Of a stretch of DNA of 64,000 nt, positions 55,526 through 64,000 are shown piece by piece. The stretch comes from Apiosordaria backusii (taxonomy: Eukaryota > Ascomycota > Sordariomycetes > Sordariales > Lasiosphaeriaceae), in assembly GCA_030549205.1 (NCBI GenBank), contig JAUKTV010000013.1:434001-498000 (forward strand). The letters are read 5' to 3'. The notes below the pieces were generated by a model, which searched no databases, was not told where the DNA came from, and worked only from the letters and a program-made list of their open reading frames with translations. Position 1 is the stretch's first letter; the number at the start of each line of letters is the position of its first letter. Both the position numbers and the translations under genes were made by a program.

Positions 55526-58500
55526 CTAAATATTCACCGTCAACCTCGGCGGCGCACCCGAACTCGCTCCCTCCGTCGACGGCAGCGCCGCCTGCTGCAC
55601 AGACGCCGACGCCGCCGCCGCCCCATCAACCGGGTACATACTCCCCCTCTGGCTCTTCCAAAAGTCAATCGCCTCAATCACATCCTGCCCCGTCTCATCC
55701 TCATACGCAAACAAGATCTATAGAAAATTAGTACAACTCCATGTTGAAATGGAACCGAGAAGAAGACTCACCTCATGCGTACTACAATGCAACATCCTCA
55801 AATTCCTATGCGGCACAATATGCACCGACAAATTCTCCAAATGCCTCAGCTCAATAAAGTTCGGCTCAAACGCCAAAATCCACGGATAACTCAGCGCAAA
55901 CGCCTGCGGGCTCCCCTCCCAGTCCAGCCTCCACTCCGGCTTCGCCCTCCACCCGTTCCTATTAACATAAAACGAAAACTCGCTGTAATTCAGCAAAAAC
56001 TCCCCGTTAAGGCGCTCAATGTGAATCGGCTTGACCCCTTCCTTTCTCGACACAAAGTCCAGCGACGTGTCCGCCTGGTCGAGCAAAGACTGTGTTTCCA
56101 GAGTCTCAAGGGAGACAACCTCAAACCCTCTAGCACAAGCCACGCACAGCTTGGATTTGAGGAAATGCACAGAGGTTGACTCGGTGGGGATGTAAAACTC
56201 CTTGAAGGGCTTGAGCTCGTCTTGGCCAGCGTTGAACATTTTGGAGAGCCCTTTTTGCTTCTTGGTTCGGGACATGGCGTCGTTGGGCTCGTAGACTTTG
56301 ATCGTGGTTGACAGCGCGCTGCTACGGACGCAGCAGACCAGATGCCGCCCTAAGCAAATACCAGTCTTGAAGAAGTTGCAGTGGTTCTGAATCTTCTTTG
56401 CCCTCTTCGACGAGATCGGCTCGTTGGGATCCAGCGCGCCGAGTTGGTATGACAGAAGTGACTTGTTGGAGAGCACCAGCAAAAGCTGGTATTCTTCCAG
56501 GACATCGACCTGCGTCACACCCGTCACATCGATAACGCGTCGAGGTGCTGCGTTTCCATCCTTGGAACGGCGATCCGACATGTAGATACCGCTGTCAGTA
56601 CCATAAATGAGCTTACGGCCACCGTCAAAGGGCGTAATGCAGTTGATCTTGTTCTGGCTCGAAAAGAAGCCCGACGAGATCACCGTAGTGTTGAAGAAGT
56701 CGGCCCGGGCTCTCAGCTTGGACTGCGCAGCGTCAATGAACTCGAGCCACTTCTGCCGCCCCGACTGATTGACCGCATACAAGGTCAACTCGTAGCCATT
56801 CTTGCCCAAATGCCGGAAAGTGACAGGCCAGTCGCCCTTTTTGGCGTCGTTGCCGGCTGCGCGTAGGGGTAGTAAACTAGACGACGTCCTCTTCACGGAA
56901 CCAGACTGTGGAATCACCTCATCCATTTCCTTGATGGAAAGGAGCTCCAGCGGGATAGGCTAGAACCACGTTAGCATTGTACTTGATTGCTAAGCATACC
57001 CCATCCCAACAACTTACCCTCCTATACGCTTTGATATCCTCCGTCTTGCCCACCTGCTTGATCCGAACCAAAAGAATCGCATGGTCAAACAGGAAAGCGG
57101 TGATATCCGCCGTCGTTTCTGTTGGTGACTTCTTGAACTGAGTCTTGAACACCATCTCACGGCCCTCATGTGTGAGCTTCAAGTCGACCTTTTCGTTAGG
57201 ACGGAACTTGAGATTCTCATGCAGCCTGCGCAGATTGAACCGGTTCTCGGCCTTGCCGGACTCGGCATTGACCCTGCTGAGGAAATCGCGGATCAAAGTC
57301 AACACCTTCGGAATATCCTCCTTGTCAGGATTGCCATCTTCGGTGTATTTTAGAACGTTCTCCAGCAGCAGCGGATATCTGGCCAATCTTGTCGTTGGCT
57401 TCGTCAGGTAACCGTTGAGTTCCAGTTTCCTCGACTCCCTCCGCCGTTCGATTTCGTCCACAAAGCTCGCAAAGTCCTTGTTGATGGACCGTTCATTTTC
57501 AAACTCGTGTTTACCCTCCAGCTGCTTGGAACCATAGTGAATAAACGGTTCAAAGTGCGGCACGTACTCCAGGAACACATCACCAATATTCTTGACGACC
57601 GGCGCCTTTTGTTGGCGTTCCGTTAATGCCCTAGCAAACTTGGAGCTGACGGCATGGATACTCGGTGGGTCGATGATGTTGCTGAAAATCGTCTTGACCA
57701 CCTTTTCCCGCCTCTGTGGTGGAATTGGCGACATGCCGTTGATCTTTCCGCGCAGAGGGTAAATCCAAAAGTCCCGGAGATACTCCAAGTCCTTGACGAA
57801 ATCCCTTTCTGTGTAGCAGACTTCCGCAATGACCTCCTGCCTCTTCTTTTCGCGGTCCCCAATGCTGTCAGCAACCTCCTTGGGGACGCTGTTGATCCAG
57901 AGTCTCTGTTCATCCGTTTGATCAACATCGTCATCACCAACGCTAGCGTCCCCTTCCCTCTTGAGACCAGGTCCCATCTTCAGGTTGAGCCTAGATACCT
58001 GCTCCAGTCGTCGAGGGCACGCAATAGAATAACACAGCTGATCCCTGGTGCAGGTCGGAGAGTAACATTCCGAGAGCAGTACGAAAACACCGTTTACCCC
58101 CGGCTCTTCGTTCGCCTCGTCTGACATCGTCTCGCGGAACTGGTACATTTCGTACGTCGAGTCGCGTAACCTGTGTTCGTACTGAACATCGTGGAAGAAC
58201 TTTTGCGCATCTAATGCTCGTCCCAAGAGCAAAGCCAAGTTTCGATCTGTCGTTCTGATAATGTACGACAAGACATCTACCGCCTCGGCACCACTGAAGG
58301 CGTTGGTATAGGTCAGTTCGTTCTTAGTTCGGTCTCCAACCACAATCTTCCGGCGGAAGCACTCGGCAACACGGGACAGAAGAGCTGGGTATACGATTGG
58401 CGGCCTGATTCTTGCTGTTGGCGGTCTTTCACTGCCCACAGAAGATCTTTGGACAATCGTAGTGTCACTCCTGTCCGTCGGGGCTATTGAGGGCGTAATC

Positions 58501-59540
58501 GTGCTAGCCATAGACATTGTCCTTTGACTGTCATTTCCGATCGAGGAGGCCATACTGACCGTCCTGGTCTGGGATCCTGGAGGCCCATATCCCATAGCAT
58601 GCCCGGGATTTGGTGAGCTGTTGGCCAAATAATCTGCCGTGACCGAACCACCGCCGCTGCTGCCACCCGCTGGCCTTCTGTTTGGAATTACCCGGCCACT
58701 CATTGTCTGGTGCGAGTCTCGGTCGTGTGAGGGATAGCCAGTCATGGTATTGGAACGGTCTTCAAAGTGTCTCTCGGGCACAACTCGGCCCTGTGCGGTG
58801 GTCCGCGCCGAGTGCTGGTTGCTGTACTGCGCATGGCGAAGGGCGTTGGCGGATGGGGCTTGTTGTTGGTAGGATTGCGGGGGAGGCTGATACATCGGGG
58901 TTGCTCTCGGGTAGCTCGCCAGGGACTGAGATCGGTAGGGGTCGGCATTCATCGCCGGCGCGGGTCTGCCGCCTTGATAGAATCGTTGGGTCGGTGTTTG
59001 TTGAGGGCTATGATAATCTTGAGGCGGAGACCCCTGGGGCGGCCTCCGCGGCGGCCCTTGCTGTTGATACTGTTGATTGTATTGCTGCGGAGGGTATGGC
59101 TGTTGCTGCTGCTGGGGCGGACTTCCGGGGAACGGGCGCCGCTGCTGTTGCTGCTGGAGATACTGAGGCGAGGGAACCTGATTTCCACTCGAAACTGAGC
59201 GCGGCTGTCCTTGGGCCTGGTAGTAGTCGTACCCTCCTCGGTCGTTCGGCCGCTGTCGGGGCATTGGTCCGCCGTACCCTCCTCCTCCCCCGCTCTGAGG
59301 TGGCCGTTGAGGCGGAGGTCGATGCATGTCCGACGTCCCCGAAGTGGACGTCATAGTTTGGGTGCGCCCTGGTTGAATAAATTCGGGCGGGTGGACGGAC
59401 GAGGTCATGGTCTGCGAACGGCCCGGGGGCGGCGCGGCGCCAAAGATGTTGGAAAAGGCGGCATCTCGCTGGTAGTTGTCGGCATGTCCCTGCTGGTGTT
59501 GCCTCGACTGTGGCACTCGATCCGGTTGGTAGTCGGCCAT
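55526..59540 (-). CDS. rom2: Rho GTPase exchange factor, Rom2 type (DEP-DH-PH-CNH)
   Basis: Exons 57018-59540, 55772-56959 and 55526-55717 encode 1300 residues. Residues 1 to about 380 are disordered and Pro/Gln/Gly/Ser-rich with repeated SQTMTS or TQTMTS motifs. A DEP domain (about 387-470) follows, then the DH catalytic domain (about 565-755; CYTERDFVKDLEYLRDFW, then YPLLLENVLKYT). The PH domain (about 780-930) contains FDHAILLVRI and ends near GRQKWLEFIDAAQSKL. A C-terminal citron-homology (CNH) domain runs from about 950 to 1240 (NCITPFDGGRKLIYGTDSGIY). This is the layout of yeast Rom2/Rom1 and fission-yeast Rgf1, which activate Rho1 at the plasma membrane for cell-wall glucan synthesis and integrity signalling. 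Both introns are phase 0. The last exon is Ala/Ser-rich. Confidence 0.95.
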
Positions 59541-60773
59541 GGCTACTCGTACTCGTAGTGGTTATCAGCAGCCGGAGATGCTGTTGGTGGTCTAGTGGGT
59601 GAGCGGCTGGATGGCTCCTGAGCGAGGATGGAATCAAAAGTGGAGAAGGGAATAAACTTACTCGTATCTCGGTGTCGATGTCTCGCCGACTACCTCGACC
59701 GGGGAACGGTCCGCTCTAGATGGCGCACCAGAGAGGGCAGCAAACGGGCGGCGAGGCCAACAACAACAGGCTGGTTTAATCCCAGAAATCCAATAAGTAT
59801 GCGTCGCCAACGGCAAGGCGTCAATCCCCCAGGTCGGCAGGTAATGGCAAAGAGCGTGTGTCGTCGGGGAAGGGCTGCCGTTCGTCGAGGGTGTTTCCGG
59901 TCGGTGTCACGGACAGCAAGCTGACGTTATTGGATGTTGCCCCCTAACGACAATTTTTGGCTGCTGGCCCCGTTCGATGGGCCTTGGGGCCGATAGCTTT
60001 TGAGTGGCTGGCTCTTGGGGTGCACAGCGGCCGATTAGATGTTCGGGCGCATCGCTCACCGACTGTTTACGAAGCAATAGGAAAAGATATCAGATGGCGA
60101 GACACGATCAATTACCCTCGAGAAAGGAGAACATTCACACCCAAACGAGGCCAAAGTGGTCCATGCAGCCCATGGGGTGGATGCCGAAAGGTGGGCGCAG
60201 CGGCCCCTGTCTTGGGCCTAAATTTCAAGGCAATCTCGAATCACACCTCTGATATCCGTAATATCTTGAATGATAAGCACATCATAATTCATTCTCGCAT
60301 TGCTCTGTATACAAGTTGGTAATACTACACGTGTAACAATCATGGATGGGATGAGGGAAGAAAAAGTGACGCGTTTCGGGAGTTCCTACACAGCATCCAA
60401 CCGGTGAAAGCCATGTTCTCCGATCCCGTCTGTTTTTCTTTATCGCGTCTGGTTGGCGATGATGCAGGAGGCCTGTGTAACGGTATTCAAGCCAACTGAA
60501 ATATCACGTGCGCCGTCACCTGAATCTGATGGAAGCCACTCTTGGCAGTTGGCACTGGCGGCTCCCAAGCTGCGGGTGGTGCTTGGCCTTGGCGGCTTCG
60601 TAACATCCAAGCTGTGCCGTGCTGTTTGTCGTGCAGTGCACTGAAGGCAGACAGAGACAACAACGTCGAGCTCTCAACCCTACGCCTGGCCGACGTTTAT
60701 ATTCATCATCGCCCATTTGCTTCAACTTTGACAACTGCAACTCGAATCCCCATTGAATTAGAACCATCTCACA
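59541..60773. promoter_or_regulatory. Divergent upstream region of rom2 and vma3
   Basis: Holds both promoters. A likely 5' UTR intron of rom2 lies at 59592-59661 on the minus strand (GTAAGT donor, CACTAG acceptor, 70 bp), about 50 bases above the rom2 ATG. No further gene seen. Confidence 0.45.
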
Positions 60774-61480
60774 ATGGCCGACTCGGAACTGAGCCCCAAA
60801 TTCGCGCCATTCTTCGGAATGGTAAGTCCAGTTCCTGGTGTTGTTCCCCGTCGCATATCCCAACCTTGCTAACCAACTCTCTCCTCCAGGGCGGCATCGC
60901 AGCGGCCATGATCTTTGGCAGTATGACACATCCCTCCTTCCCCTCCTTGCCCTCGATCTCCCCTCCAACAATTCCGAAGCCATACTAACAGCACCTCGTC
61001 ACAACAGGCATGGGCGCAGCATATGGCACCGCAAAAGCCGGCATCGGTATCGCGGGCGTAGGCACATTCCGACCAGACCTAATCATGAAGTGTCTAATCC
61101 CCGTCGTCATGGCCGGTATCATCGCCGTCTACGCCCTCGTCATCTCCGTCTTGATCGCGCAGGACCTCGCGCCGCCCGACGCCGGTGGCGCCAACTACAG
61201 CTTGTTCAACGGCTTCATGCACCTCGCCTGTGGATTGTCCGTCGGCCTGACAGGTCTCGCCGCCGGCTACTGCATTGGTGTTGTGGGCGACAAGGGTGTT
61301 CGATCGTACATGCAGCAGTCCAGAGTCTTCGTTGGCATGGTGTTGATTCTGATTTTCGGGGAGGTTCTCGGTCTTTACGGGTATGTACTCCTCGTTCTCA
61401 GCATGTGGTGCTTATTATGACTAACCCGGATTTCCAGACTTATTGTCGGTCTCATCCTCAACACCAAGAGCAAGGGCTAA
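60774..61480 (+). CDS. vma3: V-ATPase proteolipid subunit c (Vma3)
   Basis: Four exons (60774-60821, 60890-60920, 61008-61380, 61438-61480) encode 164 residues. The proteolipid has four TM helices: FAPFFGMGGIAAAMIFGSMG across two splices, then GIIAVYALVISVLIA, a long loop, LSVGLTGLAAGYCIGVVG, and VFVGMVLILIFGEVLGLYGLIVGLIL, quoted here in part. The proton-binding glutamate is in LIFGEVLGLYG of helix 4. Length and motifs match subunit c of the vacuolar ATPase V0 ring. A tiny 31-bp exon 2 is a typical ancient intron arrangement of this gene in fungi. All four junctions restore family sequence. Confidence 0.96.
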
Positions 61481-62364
61481 ACTTGTTTGGTTACTGGGGG
61501 AAGTGTGCGAGGTACAATTTGTACAACAAAGTGTATAACAGGCCGAGACCCAGCTGAGGAGAGGTGGTTATCAGTAGTAGCATTTGGCCCGGCGTTGACG
61601 GATGTTTACTTGTTTATATAGGCATCATTGGGATGAATGACGGAGGCAACAAGGGTTACAGAATTCGATACGAGCAAATAGACCCTGCCACTTTTTTGGA
61701 GTGTAAGAATTACACTAGACTCTGAACAGTCCATCATCATCGCTCTAGCATGTTCAAGTACAAGTCAACTACCCTAGTCTGGTTGTAAGTCCGCTCGCGC
61801 ATCTATCACACCAAAGCTAAACACCAGGAACAGAAACCATTGCTTTCAAATTGAGTTATCGGCTAACCGGACTAACTAACTGAGCTCTGACGAGTTCGCG
61901 ATCTCTTACTGATGTCTGTCTGGGGGTACAAAGGACAAAACAACAAGAAAAAAAATGCCACCGTTACCTGCTTACTTTTTTTCCCACAGAAAAACAAAAA
62001 AAAAAAGATGTGTTTCCTCCAGAAAAAATGCAGCAAGGTCCATCCATCGTCCTACCCAGCGATGCTGATGCTGATGATGATGATGATGATGATAAAATGC
62101 GATCCGAAGCCATACCAGATGCCTCCAAAAACGCCGTTTCTAATGTCGTTGACGAGAAAAGAAGAGAGAGAAAAAAAAATAAGATACCAACCCAATGCAA
62201 CCGAGAAATACCCCAAAGAGAAATGTCCGGAAATGAATGAACTCGAAACGAAGCAGAAACAAACCCAATACCCATCAGAACCCGCCACCCACCTAAACTT
62301 CAACAAGCATACCCCCCCTCCAGTCCCGTAACCCTCGATTCAAATCCCCCCTCTTGTTTCTGTC
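61481..62364. other. Convergent 3' flanks of vma3 and Pro-rich gene
   Basis: Contains a GATGCTGATGATGATG repeat near 62060-62094 and A-runs. No gene seen. Confidence 0.4.
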
Positions 62365-63220
62365 TCAAGACCGTCCCCCAACTCTAAACCCCCCCCTCCC
62401 CCCTCTCACAAAAAAACCCAACCCCCTCCCATGCTGCTGCTGCTGCTGCTGCTGTCCTTGTTGCTGCTGTTGCTGTTCCCCACCCCCACCCAACCTCCTC
62501 ATCCTCTCCTCCCTCTCCTCCCGTTCCCTCATCTGCCTCAAAAACCAATCCCACCTCCTATTCTCCCGTATCAAAACATCATCCCCATTCTGCCTCGCTA
62601 GTCTCTCCTGCCTCGCCCTAGCCGCTGCCTCCTCCCCTACCAAGTATGGATCTTCCAGCGGTCTGATACGACGACGGGATTCCTCTTCTTCGATGCGCTC
62701 GAGCATGACTCTGCGGAGGGTTTCTTGACTACTTGACGAAGAGGAAGAACTGGAGGAGGAAGAGGAAGCGCGGCGAAGGGCGACGTTGTGATAGTGTCTT
62801 GCTTGCGGGTTGGAGGGTGACCAGGAGGGAATGCGGAATTGGGAGAGGGATAAAGAAGGGGAGGGGATAGGGCCGGTGGGGACGGGGGGGAGGCCGATGG
62901 TGGGGGGGAGGAGGTTGAGGGGGGGAGGAGGGAGGATACACGGGGGGTGGAGGAAGATGGGGGGGAAGATGGGGGAGGGGGGGAGTAAGGGGGGAGGGGT
63001 CGGGATGGGGGTTTAAGGTGTGGTAGCTGGGGGCGTCGGAGGCTAGGGCGGGGGTTAGTGATTGTGGTGGGAGGATGGGAGGATAGAAAGGGGAGGACAT
63101 ACTGTAGGAGGGAGCGGCGGAGCGGATGGAGGCTGTTTCAAAGTCTTCTGGGGAGAGGGTTGAGTCGATGGCTGTTCGGGTGTAGGAGGGGATGGTGTCG
63201 TTTTCGATCATGGTTGCCAT
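62365..63220 (-). CDS. Proline/serine-rich protein of unknown function (frame break)
   Basis: Exon 1 (63103-63220) encodes MATMIENDTIPSYTRTAIDS... and splices at 63102-63043 (GTATGT donor, CACTAAC branch, CCTAG acceptor) to give APSYTSDAPSYHTLNPH. After a C-homopolymer-rich proline stretch, a second frame (+1) carries IGLPPVPTGPIPSPS, RIPSWSPSNPQARHYHNVALRR, a serine run, QETLRRVMLERIEEEESRRRI, an acidic/basic helix with RENRRWDWFLRQMRERE, a Gln run and an RGGRGG end at 62365. The two frames must meet by an indel in the C runs between about 62890 and 62990; no intron with usable borders fits. The family is not recognised; the ARHYHNVALRR and WDWFLRQM blocks look conserved in style. Function unknown. 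Confidence 0.65.
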
Positions 63221-64000
63221 TGTGAAGGCGGGGGAGAGCTGGGAGCCGGCTTGAGAGTGGTGACTGCGAGGGGAATTCGTACTCGTTGACGGGTGGAAGA
63301 TGGCAAGTTCGGGAGATTAACAAGCTCGCACTTGTATCACGGCAACGGGGTAGATTCACAACTACTACAACAACAACAGCAACAACAACAATGCTGTACA
63401 GTGACAGCGGCGAACGACCTGGCCTTTGGTGGGAGTAATGACAGCTGACGGCGGCGCGGGGAAGAGAAGGCAAAAAAGGTCAAAGAATACAGCTCGGCCG
63501 ACCAAACTGATGGAGAAATGGGACGAAGCCGCTAGCTACGTATCGTAGGGAAGCTAATCGTGGTGTCAAAGCAAGTGTCAAGGTTAAAACCAGCACAGAT
63601 ATGGGGACACGTGAGAGGTAAGACAGGTGTAACCACCGAGAGGCATGAGCTCGGCGATCAGGGCAGCGCTGACCGTTGGGGGGGGTTGGGCTGGGCTCTC
63701 TCTCAAGACGGCAGGTGTTCGTGTTCTTGCTTTCTGAGTGCTCGGGATGGAATCACAAAAGGGCACCCACCCACCTCCCCCCAACCTGCAGGAAGCTTGC
63801 AGCGTGCAGATGGCTGAAGATAGAGGGCATCCCTACTGGCTGGTCGTATCGGGGCAGCAAATCCAGCTTCCATGTGTGTTCGTTCTTGGATTGGGGGTCT
63901 CACTTCCAAGTAGGTACACTAGAAGGGAGGGGTGCGGGGTATCCAGTTGGAGACTTGGCGTGAACCTCTCCCCCACAAGCTCCCCTCCTTCCATCGCTTC
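63221..64000. other. Upstream region of Pro-rich gene, no gene seen
   Basis: Promoter side of the minus-strand gene, with a short CAA-type repeat at about 63361-63391. No coding frame recognised to the end of the window. Confidence 0.4.

Noticed and set aside
1..64000. CRISPR arrays, bacterial operons or phage genes
   Set aside because: None seen; repeats found are minisatellites and the genes are eukaryotic with introns.

Overview
This window looks like nuclear DNA of a filamentous ascomycete, most likely a sordariomycete and probably Sordariales. The genes carry short spliceosomal introns (48-121 bp, GT-AG with CTAAC/CTGAC-like branch sites). Most proteins are typical fungal housekeeping orthologues. 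One AT-rich block of about 0.8 kb has the look of repeat-induced point mutation (RIP). I rebuilt 23 protein-coding genes and one tRNA by joining exons; most single open frames cover only part of a gene. The species assignment is inference.

Left third (1-22.6 kb): an EGF-type II membrane protein; a RIP-degraded block; a signal-peptide/TM protein of the DUF7728 type; a Nop6-like nucleolar RRM protein; a Rac GTPase; a 2.7-kb stretch without a convincing gene; CENP-T; SURF1/Shy1 (its stop codon 40 bp from that of CENP-T); a membrane-anchored UBX protein; the twin-CX9C protein Mix17; and the exosome cofactor Lrp1.

Middle (22.6-45 kb): the vacuolar TRP channel Yvc1; tRNA-Gly(GCC); an Lsb1/Pin3-type SH3 protein with a GC-AG intron; mitochondrial 2-methylcitrate dehydratase; a small secreted cysteine-rich peptide behind a Kex2-like site; glutamate decarboxylase with a frame break; a peroxisomal (AKL-ending) acyl/aryl-CoA ligase; a long leader region with a perfect 39-bp palindrome; an 858-residue AlkB-type 2OG-Fe(II) dioxygenase with two cysteine clusters, followed by several families of tandem repeats; and a DUF4336 protein.

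Right third (45-64 kb): mitochondrial GatA; the splicing factor Prp38 (frame break before its RS tail); an N-terminally anchored charged protein; a tiny three-exon gene for an 82-residue four-cysteine protein; about 4.4 kb of simple-sequence-rich DNA; a Rom2-type Rho GEF (DEP-DH-PH-CNH); the V-ATPase proteolipid Vma3; and a proline-rich unknown protein, also with a frame break.

The genes do not form one pathway. Several serve mitochondria (SURF1, Mix17, PrpD, GatA) or the vacuole (Yvc1, Vma3), which is normal fungal gene order. The points most worth a second look are the secreted Cys-rich peptide, the 82-residue four-Cys protein, the AlkB protein with its unusual repeat-rich surroundings, and three frame breaks that all lie in C/G homopolymer tracts.
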